Source: Stratiolaelaps scimitus (Eukaryota; Arthropoda; Arachnida; Mesostigmata; Laelapidae). From it: a stretch of 64,000 bases of DNA. The stretch lies in contig JABWDB010000002.1 in the NCBI GenBank assembly GCA_019614645.1, positions 16,157,501 through 16,221,500 on the forward strand, given 5' to 3'. Below the pieces are notes generated by a model. That model was not told the origin of the DNA, made no database searches, and worked only from the letters and a program-made list of their open reading frames with translations. Below, piece by piece: positions 13,497 to 26,800 of the stretch. A program made the translations under genes and the position numbers. Within the stretch, counting starts at the first letter, position 1; every line of letters starts with the position of its first letter.

Positions 13497-16029
13497 AATG
13501 GATGCAATGACTGCACACGCCATCATTTCAAATGACACATTTCTCTAATTGGATGTCGTCGTGGTGGTTACACGCGGTGGCGGCGGCGGTGGCGGCGGCG
13601 GCAGAAATAAAGTTATTCACCCATCTACGCCGTCTGGGTAACGGCTCCTTCTGATGTAAAACCAACCATGGCCGGGAACTGAAAGGTCAGACAAGACGGC
13701 CACTCGAATAGAAGATGCGTAAATAGTGTAGCTCTGTCACGGATGCGGTCAGCTCAACCGGTATACGATATAGAATGGCAAGCCGGAAGCGGTTGGCCGG
13801 GAAGAGCCGTCATCGACGAAGGGATTTTTATTCTGTCGCTTGAACGAGCTGCGATTTGTTATTTTCGTAGCGTAGCACAATGAAGTCCGCGCAAGAGAGG
13901 TTTGTTTGTACAACCGTGCATATGCTTTGGGGGATTGTACTACTATCGAATAAGCTGTTTATAAATATAACAGAAGGTAGCTGTGGTTGGAACTGCGATA
14001 CCTCCAGTCCGCCCTTGTATGATGGCCCAGTGAACTTTCAGCAAGTGCACGCAATCATGATAGTAGTTCAAGAGTCATTTCATTCTGCTGTGGCATGACT
14101 CACATGAAGAAGATTACGAAGTCGGTTACTATAATCGTATACTAATGCAATTGAATGCACTCCCACGCAGCTGTGTGCTCCAGCTTGTTGTCGTCCGCGG
14201 TTGGGCTCTACCGAGCAAGCGGTATTCGGCCGGCCGTATTTTCCTGCCCGCGTACTCAGTGTCCGTAACGCCGAGTCGGTTTTCGAACGTTGTCAGACGT
14301 CGTGTCGGCTTTATTATATTAGGACTTTAGCCGAGTTCTCGACAGGCATTCACCACCGTGATCGTGGTTGCCACGCACGCTGATTGGTCGCCAGCTTCGG
14401 ACGCTGCGAGAATGTTACCCTCTCCTACCGCTGCGGGGGAGCGGCCTGTGGGGCGCGCTCTCGAGCTGCTGCGCACTCCATGGCCGAGGCGCGGGCCAGA
14501 GCGCCAGCCAGTCTAGGGAGGGACTCCAGTGTTGATGCCGCTAATAGTACTGCCCACAGCTCGCCGATCTCGGCGAGCGTGGCGTGGCCGCGCCGGGCCG
14601 GGCGGGAGTCTCTCGCGGTGTACGCCAAAACGGCTAGGTTATGTCGCGTCATCATGCGTGACGCGTGTGATGGCCGCTAAACGAGATCGCTGTGCAGTGA
14701 ATTCGGAAGATGTTCATCGTTCTTACGTACTAGTAGGTGGAAAACAGTCGAGATTGTACGTGTGCGCGCGGCGTCTGCTGAACATCTAGTTCGGTTTTCT
14801 GAACTCGTCCAACTCGTGTATGATCATCATTTGGAATGTCCCGCTATCCATGCTGCTGACAACTGCTGCCAGACAGATGTGGTGAGCAGTTGAAGGGGCG
14901 AACACGGACAGCATAATGTCGAAAGGTCGCCGAAACATCGCTAACACATCTGCAATGACCGTCTTGACGATGGTCACAGTGTTGACATAAGAAATCTAGA
15001 CTGGGTCCGGGAACGCCAACTAGCAAAGAAAACTTGTTGTATGTGTAGGTGTTGGGACTCTCTGACAAAATAGCAAATCCGTCTCAATCAGTTGTGTCCG
15101 CTCCGAAATCAAATCCAGAGGCTTACCCCAGCTCCGTTTGAGTCTATGGTAGAATGGTGAGTATCTGAGCGTCTTTAATGGCTACGGTAATGCTTCGAAT
15201 TACAACTTTCGTTTACTTAGCTTCTATATCTGTTTCGATTTGAACTCGAAGCCAACTCAACCCGATGCGATCCTACGTGGCTAATACAGATAAGCATCAT
15301 CACATTGAAAATCATATTAAAATATCAGAGACATCTTGCAAATGATATAGCCTATACGTCCCTGGTTTCACGGGGCAGCTTGCCAACACCAATAACCATA
15401 GTAACAAGCGTATAAGTTTTACGCGAGTCCTGCTCCTGCTGCTGCAGCCGCTTTTACGTACGCACAGAGGATACGCCACACGTATTTGATAGGTGTTACC
15501 GTCATTTTGATAAAGGAAAAAGGTGTGATTTTCTCAATAGTAATAATAATATATAGTTCTTCCGCAGATGTAAGACTTTATCACAACCGGGCCTTCCATA
15601 TGTGTGAGATATTTCGTACAGTTCCGCCGTGTTAACCCTGTATACCATCCATAGCCCTGCATCTCTTGCTGTTCCTTTGTAGTGACCCGTGACAAAACCC
15701 TGTTGTTTGATCTGGCTGATTCCGTCGGTGCCCGGACATATACAGCGCTATGGTCGCTCTTCTCAAGCAGTAGCCTCTCGAATCGTTCATCTATAATCAA
15801 ACTATCATAGCTACCCGAGAAATCATCACTTGAATCACTTGCTACTAGGTCTGAATTTTATTTTTTGTCCCTTGTCGCCAAATCTATGTCAAAGTCTGCT
15901 GTCGATAGATGTCTTCGCCGGCGAATCAAACAGCTTCAAAGTCATAACATGAATAGTATGAAACAAGAGATCAAGGGCGAGGAGGGAGAGATAGAGAATA
16001 GCCTTGTCCATTGATGCCTCAGCCGTCAG

Positions 16030-16058
<29 letters not shown>
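16030..16058. repeat. (TA)n microsatellite
   Basis: An uninterrupted TA run of 29 bases in AT-rich non-coding sequence. Confidence 0.95.
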
Positions 16059-16060
<2 letters not shown>

Positions 16061-16881
16061 ACAGAGATAGATACAGAAGAGGAAACATGAATTCAACGGT
16101 TTTTGTACAATTCCATGTTTTCCTTTCTTAGCTGCCTGCTTCTTCCGTTCATGGTCGTCTGTGTGCGTGGCTCAGTGGCGCCTCTGAAGAAGCAGCTCGT
16201 TCATGTTACCCTTTCATGCGGTTGTTGTCCGCTCGGGTTAGTCGACGCGTACTGAGGCAGCGACGGTCTCAGAAGCTGCTTATGATGATATGATCGGTAG
16301 GCTCAGAAAACGTGGTTGTATCCCTGTGAGATCGGGCGGTTGGGCGCGATGAGTGTGTGCGCCGGTTAGGTACGAGATGAAATGGACGATGAGATGGCTT
16401 GGGGACCTGATATATATCATGATAAAGGAAAACGCGATAAAGTCCTCCTCAACATAGTAGTCCAACACTTTGCCATTCTTCGTGGCACATACAAATCGAA
16501 ACAATATAGACTAGCTATGTGTCCCTCATCTGATAACACGCAGGGAGTTGTCATCATATATATATATGAGATCCGTTGCTGCATCGGTTTAGTCTTTAGC
16601 CGTAAACGTAGCCGAGTTGAATGCGCACACATCACTAATGGGCACTGACCTAAGCAGTCGTTTAGTCGTAATGCGCAGGGTGGCTAACAAGTAGCGACTA
16701 TTTCTGAGATTAACTTCGCCTCGTAGTTTGTCTCGTCTCTTACATCCCGCCTGCTCGCCCGCGTGCAGATGCCGTTATTATGTTATACGTATATCCGACG
16801 ATTATGCTAGGATTACTACATCATTTATCGTTGCGCTCGTTGTGAGAAGACATGCTCTTCCACAGTCGGCAGTATCGAGTT

Positions 16882-16910
16882 AATGGTTTATTGGTTTATT
16901 AAAGGATAGC
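16882..16910 (+). repeat. dispersed repeat, short copy
   Basis: This stretch contains the string GGTTTATTGGTTTATTAAAGGA. The copy at 63868-63914 carries nearly the same bases, and a diverged version lies at 33921-33966. Only the central part of the repeat is visible here, so the copy looks truncated or old. Confidence 0.5.
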
Positions 16911-19599
16911 TTACTTTATCTTCTATGTTTTTTACCAGATCGCAGTACTCGAACGAGCGACCCACGGCATTTTACAGGTAGAGATTCAGCCGTGGTGGTT
17001 GATGGGCCTCGACAGCAGATGCATTTTGCCCAGTCTTACATTCAACACCAATACTCGTACTATAGCTATGCCTCAATTCACAGAAAATCAACAAACAATG
17101 ACTTTCTGTTACTGAAAAAACTCTCAGGTGTCCCCCTTCTACGAGATGGGCCGGGGCCGAGTCGGTGTTTAGCTCACTTCGATTCGGCGACCGTGAACCG
17201 GTAACGCCAATGTCGTTGTTCACGGCCGGATTTGTGCAGCAATCTCGCACCAAGCCGCGGCCGCGGGTGGTGGTAGCGGCGATTGTATTCGCCGTTCTGC
17301 CCGGCCATTCGCCTTTGTCCGTCAACCCAAGGATCGTCTCTCGCCTGCCTGCCTCAGGTTCTCTTTCGAGAGAATACGTTGCTTACGTATGATGTTGTAT
17401 GTGCCCCTCTCGGCCGGCATCACCACGGCGTTTCACATCGGATCTGGCTGCCTGAGCAAGTTCAGCCTGCTCGCCGGCAACCAATGGCAAGCCGACATGT
17501 TCCAAGCCTAGTGCCGTAGGTGGAATGTTGTGACGGTTGCTGCGTGGCTAGTGGCGGGCCTTTCGAGTCGGTGACGATGGTGGACCCTCGAACGGTGACG
17601 TCTTTCAAGCACTCGACGAGTGGTGGTGCTATATGCCGCGTAAACGTGGCAGTGCCCGAAGTCCGGTCATATTGTAACGGCTTTGCGACAAGAGAGACAG
17701 CTCGACATGTCTGTCTCAATGTAGGGCAGACAGAGCAAGCTACGCTATTGCTGGTACAACACACGTGTAGCTGCCTGCACGAGTACCAGCCGACGGTGGT
17801 GGTCGACAGGTAGCCGGCGGCAAGCGGAGGCTAAGTCAACCTAATCAAAGGGAGTTAACTGAATATGAGTTGTGTGGCAGCGCGGCGGTTATTGGAAAAT
17901 ACTTCCTCGTTCCCTTGAATATCACACATACACACAGAGATACTACACAAAGGCGGTCGCCAATAGGGGATCAGTAGGCCGTACCGATAGGCTGTCATGG
18001 CTTGACGTTGGAGACGCCGACGGGTGCGATGAGCAATGTCTTATTCGTTTCGGCAAGCGAGCGAGTGATTTGAATAAACCCCCCCCAACCAGTCGGTCAA
18101 AAACAGAGGCCAGTTTAGAACGAAACCAAAGGCTCCTTGAAATGAAACGCTTATCAATTCGAGAAAACGAGATGCTGATTCGAGAGTTTTTGCCGCTTCC
18201 GAAACAATCGTGACATTATTTATAATGAGGGTAATCAACACGAACAAAAGTTCTCACTCAGAAGACGCCATATACAATGTCCTATATGAGAGCTCAACCC
18301 GGAGTGTTTCGTTTAATTGTCGCTGCTGGCAGTCAACGGTATTGACATTGATATTGATCATTTGCCGTAACAAGTTCATCGAAGCAATCGTGATGATCAT
18401 ATTCTAAAATAGATAACGCGCTAATTTGAGATATGCCGACGGGGAAAAAAGGGATTTATGAATGCCCCGTGGGAACCCCCTGATATGATCAGTTGTTAGT
18501 TGGAGCAAGCCTGCATACGGGGTTCCGTATGGTCAAACCATTCGTTTGTTTCTGACGTCCGTTAGGTGGCGTTAGCTAGCGGAGTCTGCTCCGGAGGTCC
18601 CGTAGTAGCCTGTACTTAGTGTGGTAGCAGAAAGTGTTCATGGGGCGGGTGGAAGGGCACAGCTACGATACGACTCATATTCCGCACAGCTTGGTATAGA
18701 TATATTCTTCAACGAGTGGCATCGACCGATCTCAGCGTCGACGATACACTGAGTTATCGACCGCTGTCAATTAGTAGACATTTCGTCGCTAATTAACCCT
18801 TTATGGGATAATTTGATCCGAGATTCAGGTGACTTCTATGGCGACACAACGTTGGCGTGAGTTATTCATTGTTATTGTCTCAGTTCACTTCCGCTGAGCG
18901 ATGTCATTTGAAAGGGACGATAGGTATAGAGAATTCTAATCGAGAATTATCCAGGCCTGCAGATTCATACCGAGAAATCAGTGGGCTAATTTGGAGACAA
19001 ACACAATTCAAGAAGTTGTCCTGCATTCTATCCTCTGTAGGCTCACGTTTCTTGCGCCACCTAACTAGGTCTCCTAGTGATAGCAAGATTCTATACTCGA
19101 CTACCCCGCCCCCGTTCATTCTGCCCCACTCTTAACATCATCATTTACATCATGTGTACATGATATGTACACTCGCTCGCGTGGTGGCAGCTTTGCGTTG
19201 ATCGGCGAAGCTGACATTATCAGTATCAGGCCACACTACGGCACCATCAACAGCGGAACAGATCCACCTAGTCAATTTGTGTGTTACACGAGTGCTCTCA
19301 GGGCACCCAGGGCTCATCGGTTATAACCCGGCACATGTAAACATGGCCCTTGTGACACATCAATCCGGAGGAAACCACTTACCTCCTTTCAAGTTTGAAA
19401 GGTTCATTCTGTCAATGCACAAATATTCCTTGCAGCATGTCTGTCTATAAAAGAGTATCGTCTACCAGGGACTATATACATGAGCTCTAACTTTGGTTGA
19501 AGGATTGAGAGCCCAGAGAGATAAACACGACGGGTCTGCGATTCGTCCACACTCGTATCCTCAGCGACAGTGGCATTAGCAAGCAGCAGCACAATCGAT

Positions 19600-20853
19600 A
19601 TGGCTTAAAGTTTCTTATGCGCTGGCGAAACAACCCTGTTCGCTGTTCATCGTCTCTTCGACCTCCACCTCGTTCACCCGTAGTCGCTGGCGGCGGCGGC
19701 TTCGGCGACGATTTTTGGGTGTCTGATTCTGCGCGTTTGATTGCCTGTTGCATGAGGCTGCTGCTGCCAGACCTCGCGCGCGCGAGTGCACCTCCTCATA
19801 GGTCTTTCATCCTTCAAACCCCGCGTAGTCAATTAGGTTTTCTCTCCACGCGACTTACGCTTGCTACTGCTGTGTACAGTGGCGCGTTCGCGCACCGTGC
19901 TCTCCCATAGGGCCGTACATTTGGCTTGGTTCTTCAATATGTGCATCATACGCTCCGAACGAGCACTACTAGGCCAACGGCGCATGCGCACCTACTCAAC
20001 TACGCATACACGTTCCTCGTCCCTCTTCGTCGTCGTTGTCGCCGATCGCCTTTAGTGAGCAAGAGGCCTGCGACTGGGACTGTACGCACAGAGAATCCAG
20101 GACAAGGACAAGGACCACGCGCGTTTGGCCGCAGCAACCAGCTCCTTTCAAATTCAGCCCTTTCTCGCTCTCTGCCTCTCCCGATCGAACTTCGTCTCAG
20201 AGTTCAGCTTCTCGATAGATGTAAGTCTCGTAGATCGAGCCTATCGAACCTGCGCCGAACTGAACGCCTCAAGACCTCGCCGCGGTGCCACAGACGCTAT
20301 TTTTTAAACAGCTGCCGAGCCGATAGTGTTCGCTTTTTTTTTTGTGGCGATCTCTCGAGCGCGCCCTTTCGCCCTCTCTCTCTCTATCTCGCCCTGTCTG
20401 CGTGTGTCTCTCGTTGTCCCGCTCCTCGAAATCCTAGTGACCCGTTGCTCCCGTGAACCGGGTCTGCAGGTCATGGACGACCTAGCCGGGGCGGTGGCAT
20501 TGGCATGAACGGCTCCCGCTGACTTCTTCGGCTCGCGCGAGACGAGACGACCGACGCTCGCGACGAGTTGGTCGTGTGCGCTCGGATCTGTCGGCAGAAG
20601 CAGCGGTCTTGCAGTTCGAAAGCGATCGCTACTCGAGGGGTGTGTCCCCGGTGACCTTGGAACCCGTTCCTGCTCTCTGTCTCTCTCTCTCTCTGGGGAA
20701 CTCGTCGCCGCGCCCTTGCGCCGGCAGTGGCGGCTCGAAGTTGAGACGAGACGTGTGTCTATGTGTGTGACCAAGCAAGCATAGTGGTGCGATGCAAATT
20801 GCGCTGGCCGCCTACCTCCAGCAGCAGCAATGACAAGGCAAGCAAGCGCGGCC
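19600..20853. other. GC-rich block, possible upstream region
   Basis: GC-rich sequence with many CpG dinucleotides and TC-rich tracts (for example 20371-20392). No frame has a recognisable domain, although several short ones are open. Its position just upstream of a TATA-like element on the + strand would suit a promoter-proximal region of a transcript running towards the let-7 cluster. That link is inference only. Confidence 0.3.
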
Positions 20854-20893
20854 TATATAACTGCGAGAGGTGTGTAGACTCGATATTCACTTC
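20854..20893 (+). promoter_or_regulatory. candidate core promoter (TATA plus initiator)
   Basis: TATATAA at 20854-20860 is followed by TCACTTC at 20887-20893, which fits the loose initiator consensus YYANWYY. The spacing from TATA to the presumed start base (20889) is 35 bases, slightly longer than ideal. A GC-rich block lies upstream and a GA tract downstream. TATA-like strings are common in this window, so the call is weak. If real, it could start the let-7 cluster primary transcript about 10 kb downstream. Confidence 0.25.
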
Positions 20894-20895
20894 GT

Positions 20896-23800
20896 CCAGC
20901 GGACAGAGCTATCGGAGTTTGAAGAAGCACGAGCTAGAATCAGGCGAACGAAAAAAAAAAAGGGTTGATTTCACTCATACACTCATCACACAAAGAGATA
21001 TAGAGAGGTAGAGAGATAGAGAGAGAGAGAGAGGAGGAATTGAAGCGCATTGAGAACAGTAGTGGAGAATTTTGCCGGTAGCGGTTAGGCCGCCGCCGGC
21101 GTCGCCGCCACGGCTGTCCCCTTTAAAATTGGTGTCGCGGGCGAGTCCGTGCACCAAACTCGTGCCCAGCGAACATGAACCCAGTGAGAGAGAGAGATAG
21201 AGAAAACGAGATATTCGAGCGTTCAAGGCCGAACAACGGGAATTTTGGTGGCACACGACTGTGTGTGGGACATATACGCATTGGGCTGGCATCAACTGAA
21301 ACAGAGGCAGCAACAGTTAAATATATGTATAAGTTATATGTGTACAAGAAGAGATGTGCTCCATCTGCTGCTCTCGGCAGAGCAGAGCTTCAACACTGAC
21401 AAGGCATCTACGTCAGCAATAGTGGTCTTCTCCCGTTCGGTAGAGAGGAACATGCCGTTTTGTGGAATCAACACTGAATCGCACACCAGCCGCACCCGAT
21501 GCAATTGTACGTCGCCTGAACCGTGGCTCATCACCTGAACTCGTGAAGCTGTTGGCAGTGCTGCATTTGTCCAACGGGTAGAATCGTAATGTGCAGCGCA
21601 GAGGGTTGAATACGCTTGTGGAGGTGGTGCTTGATGGCTAAGACAGCGATCCCTCCATAGCGACGTCGCGACAATCGCGTTACGGCCTTTCCTGTAGCGT
21701 CGTGCAGAGATATCAGTAGCTAGCGAGAAAAATCGCTCAGATGAGACGGATACGACTCTCAATCAAATTTGGCTAATGAGCTGGTCAGCTTCCCGCTTAT
21801 TTGAAGGGAAGACGACTTAACTAAATAGTGAATGTTACGATGGTGCGCAGCAATGGGAGAATACACTGAGTATATTACCGGCAATGTTTCCGATGTTCAT
21901 CGTTGGCACGTGTGACGTTGAACGATAATCTAGTGGCCAGTTCACGTTAATTCTCTTCCGACTGCGAATGCAACCGTGCACGTTTTCTCTTCTCATATTG
22001 TGTTCGTTGCCAAAGCAAATAACAGCCAAGAAACGCCTTGGGGTTCATCTAATTTTTTGTTGTTGTTGCTGCTGCTGCTGTGAAAATGTGTGGTCTGATA
22101 CCGCTCCAAGCGAATGTTCAGTAGCGCACAAAGATGACCATAAGAAAGTGACATTTATTTATCGTGAACGGAGAGAAACATTTGTCCAAAACGAAAGTAA
22201 AGAATTGACGCAGAGGGGAAATGCCATTCTGGGCTCTGTGACTTCTCTCCAAGGAGTCAGTCACGATCCAAACGTCTAAATATGAGATACTTCGAATCCG
22301 TACCCGTATCACTATAGACAACGCGTGCTGTCAAAACGCGAGCTTTCACTCGAATAGGACATGTCTCCTTGCAGAACTAGCGAGTGGCCTACGTTGTCAG
22401 GCCATGGGGTGGCCGAGATATGTATGTGTGTGTGTGTGTTCGCAAACGCCACTGTTAGGTAGTCCTGGTCCCTTTTTTCGCATTTGCTGCTCGCCGAGAG
22501 TCGAACCGACCGTCGGAAGCATTCGACCTTGTCACATACTTCTGTTTTGGATAATGGGCAGGCTATTCCATCACGCAATGGCTCCAACTCATTTGATGCG
22601 TCTGATATAGCGTATCCCTAACATTTAAGCAACCTTAATGTTTGTTTTATTTGCCAGTATATATTTCAAATAAAGGAGGCTTGACAAGCAGGCGGCTTCA
22701 TTAGCTACATAGTATACGTGTAGTTAAGTCAATAACATTTGAGCACAAACGCGTCATACGTCATATAGAATAGGGCAAACAACATCCATATGGTGTTTTT
22801 TTTCTAATTCTGAGCCGAGAAGTGATAGCCGATATCATTTCCGCGTTTGGGCATCTCCCAACGACAGGGACACACTTCCATATAGAGATAGTCCAGTGTC
22901 GTAAAGTGCGAGCCCTTTCGAGGTCGTTCGCTGTAGGCTGATTCAACACAGTCGACGGCTGTAGATGTACACCCTTTACCTCGAAGCTCGAACCTCGTCG
23001 GCCGGCTGAGGTCGTTTCTAATCTGCGCTACAGCGGCGAAATGTCACGCCGCATACTTGGTGGTCTTGTTCCCGTTGTTATCCTTCATCTTCTCCTCGAA
23101 TCACGCGGCCGGCCGTTATCTGTCGATTGCATCTCATTGACGATGCTAAGCTAGCACATCAGAGCCCAATTCGTACCTTGTAATGCCTCCTCCGGCTGAT
23201 CCTGTAGATCATTCAGGAGCAGGGGTTCCGGAGAACGCAGGGCGAGGCTTCCGGCGGTAGGTCTGACCCCGGCCAGCGCTGGCCGGGCCGCCGCGTGAAA
23301 TTCGCCGAAATCTTGAAGGACACACGCACTTATCGTGTGCGAGTATGTTTGAGTAGGCATAGAGAAAACGGGCAGCCGAGCACGTAACGAACGAAACGGA
23401 GGAGACAGACTGAACGACAGAGACACTCCCTTCGGAGTTCATGCTCTCGTCGTCATCATCAGCTGCTGCTGCTGCTGCCTTACTGCTGATCACTATAGGC
23501 ACTCATTACCATTCTCGTTATTCTTTGACACAGCGGCCATATTCGTCCTATGGATACTGCTAACCTTCGAATAGGTCGTACTACGTCGCGCTGAACATTG
23601 CCATGCTCTCACCTGCGCAGAGCCACCGAAGATGAACAAGAAGACATTACAGGACAGTAGAGGCAGCTTTAGGATAACACAGCAGCTCGGAGAGATGGCT
23701 AATCCCGAAGAGCGGAAGAATGTGTCTTCACCAAACCCTGCCAGCAATACACCACTGTCGCATCTCGCGATTCGCCGAAGCAGCGATACCAGCTCGCTCG

Positions 23801-26800
23801 TTCGCAGTCGAACAGCTAAGGACACCGGAAGCAGCCTTTGATTTTTCGATTTCACCCTTTCGACTTCTTCTCGATGGATCTGGATCGAGGAGCCGCCGCC
23901 GGCACCATCGTCGTCCATCGAGCTCACGAGCGTGCGCAAACGCTATTGCCGATAACTCGTGCGACTGGCCGTGTAACTGTCGTTGTTGTATCCGCCAGGG
24001 ACGAGCTGGAGCCGGCTGAATCGCCGAGCTGAACTGCCGAGTAATTGTTCTATCTTTTGTCGACGCCTTGTTGATCATTTATTATCTGCCCAGAGCTTCC
24101 GGCTAGGCGGAAGGGTCGAACTAGCGATGTCATGGTGATAATGTACTGATAATCGACCACAATGGATCACTCACAGCTGAACAAGTGGCGGCTGAACGAA
24201 TGAGGTATACATGAGGTAGTCCACGTGCGCGAGAGAGAGAGGAACAGAGAGAGGTAGGGTGATGTTGGAGGCAATATCGAACGTGTTGAACGCTCGGACC
24301 AACTCGAACGTTACTCGCGTAACTGATAAAGCGTAGACCCCGTTAATTTAAAATGTCGTACACCATAGTATAACCATGCACGGCTGTGGTTGGTCGACCT
24401 GACGAATAGACCTGGCTGTTCTCCTTGTGAAACACCTGAGGAGTGAATTTGGCTACCTCGTTCGGACAGCGTAGCAGAGTTCAACTTTCTCTGTGTCTAT
24501 AAATATGTGTTGAAGCGCTCACATCAAGAATCATTAGCAAAGATGAGCCAGCTACGAGCCGTATTCATATGCTAAGTGCGTCAAATGTATTATTTACATT
24601 AATACGAAAATGTACATTCCATTTCTGCGAAGATGAGCCCCCGCGCCCTCTATCGTCTCTCACTGCACACCTATATATAGATGCGTGGCCACTGTACAGC
24701 GGCAGTGATGAGATAGCGTGAGCATCTTCATATCAGCAATCGGAAAGAAGTCCGAAAATAGACAGAATTGGTGATGGCCATGGCTGTGGCGGGAGGGCCA
24801 CAGCCACGACAGCTTGGCCCTTGGCCAGTACGAATGGCGAGTGCACGAATCGGCGTACACCAACTGTCGCTCCATGGTGGTGTACACGATTGAAACACAC
24901 ATGGCTCCAATCAACTCTTGGCTTGGTCAACTCGGTGAAGGTAGACCAAGGCCGAACGAACGGAGAAACGAACCTCTCAAAAATGCATTTGGGTAGGGCG
25001 TCAGGCCGCAGGCATAGATATTCATGGCCTACCTATGCTATGGCGATCGTGCATCGTGCATTTACGTGCACAACTCGAAATCGATGTACCTCGGCCGGTG
25101 AGCCACATACGAGTGTGCCCAACTAATGGGTGGTCGCCGAATTTGATGTCCAACGCATTGAGGTGAGGAATAGTCGATGCGGACGCTGTGCAAAGCGCTC
25201 GACTCCCACTCTCTCTCTCTCTCTCTCGCCCTCCGTTTCGCGAGATGAAACCCCGAAACGGGCCAAAAACACCGAGCATATCTGTGGCGGCTGGCTCGAG
25301 CTCGAGCGGCAGTTGCCGGAGTTGTCTCCCTGAAATTTCACAATTTGGGCCCCCCAAATTTCGAGGCGCTCGACCACTGGGTAAAAGCTTTGCCGCCGAT
25401 GCCGATGCTTCTACAGTTACTGTTGGCGTCCACTGGGCGAACACAGGAGTCGACGACAGGAGTCTAGCAGCATCCGCATGTGCGAGCTGGTGGCGCGTCT
25501 GCATCGGCCATATCAACCCTTCACTGGCAGTGAACCCTGTTCGCCCACCGAGGCGATGCGAGCATATATCTGTTGCGTCGATGCACTATCGACTTCAAAA
25601 TCGAAGGCTTCGAAACACGGCGGACACAGCCACGCACGGACTATATGAGTAGTGTGTTTAGTAGTCTGTGTCTACATAGATATTCTCCACTCCCAGAAGA
25701 AAAAAAAAGAAAGGACTGAGAATCACGCGGTGTGGGAGAGATAAAACCGAAATCCTCTCGAACATTTTTGGCGAAAGCTAGAGAATATAATGTTCGGGTG
25801 ATGTCGAGCGGTGCTGGCCACGGGCGGCACACGATGCTGCTATATTTTTCGAGCAAAAATCAGCAGGCGGCACTGACAGCAGGCGATCGTCGACCAGAAG
25901 CGACCAGAAGCCCTCCCATGGGTCGACGGTTTGGATATCGTTTGGGGGTAGATTTTAAGAGTGAATTTCCGTTCAGCGATTTTAGTGTCGACGACCGGGC
26001 GGCGATGGGGGGGGGATGCTGCTGAGGCAGGGAATATATCTGATGTTGTGCACGGCCTGGCGCTGCAAGGACATGTGAGCAGACATCAGAAGGGTTGATG
26101 TGGGCCCCGCTCGGCGGCGACGGGAGGTTGACCGACCAGAATCATGGAGTTTGCGGCAGCATCGGCTATATTCGGCTGTTCTACATTTGTTATTTTGTTT
26201 AGAAACCCCTCCTGTCGACGCTTGTACGATGGTTTAGTCAGGAATCAATGCACTGAATGAATATATGATATTTTACCTTCAGATTTCTTCAGTTTCAAGA
26301 TTCCCTGGCTGAAAACTTCGATGGTTGGCTGAAAACTTTTGGAATTTTGGCTTCGTACGAATCTGTGACGACACTTACGATTCGGATCCATCATAATTCC
26401 ACTGTCCGTCTCGTGCTGTCTCGCCTCCTCTGCGATTCATGCTGTGCTCACTAACAGATATTTGTTGCTGATGTAAATTCTGCCAACATAACTGTGTCAT
26501 CGGTGTTAGCACACATTAGTGATCTTTGACGCGAATTGCAAACTAGTTATTCGCTTGTACCGAGATCTTCGTTCCCGCCGGGGCTGTTCTCACCGGCCAC
26601 AACAGCTCAAGTCCTTCAATGGCTCGTTAGCGTTAAGTCGGAGTCGCTGGGAACACGTTCGGTGGAGCGACGGTTGAGAGAGGTCAGGCAGTTTAAAACA
26701 ACGATCGCCTCGTTGCTTGCGGCTAGCTACGGTCACCAGTATTGCAACAACAACAACAATGCAAATAGTATTACGACTGTGGGCTGCTGACCCAACTTCA

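Larger units (their letters stand above)
7910..19600. other. no gene recognised
   Basis: Mostly AT-rich non-coding sequence with no protein family recognised. It contains CA repeats (8449-8469), several GA tracts (8625-8643, 9315-9330), TA tracts (10769-10789, 11443-11467, 13083-13099) and a GGC/GGT-rich patch (13573-13601). A small GC-rich block lies at 14390-14660. A TATAAAAG string on the + strand at 19446-19453 has no convincing initiator at the expected distance. Confidence 0.5.
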
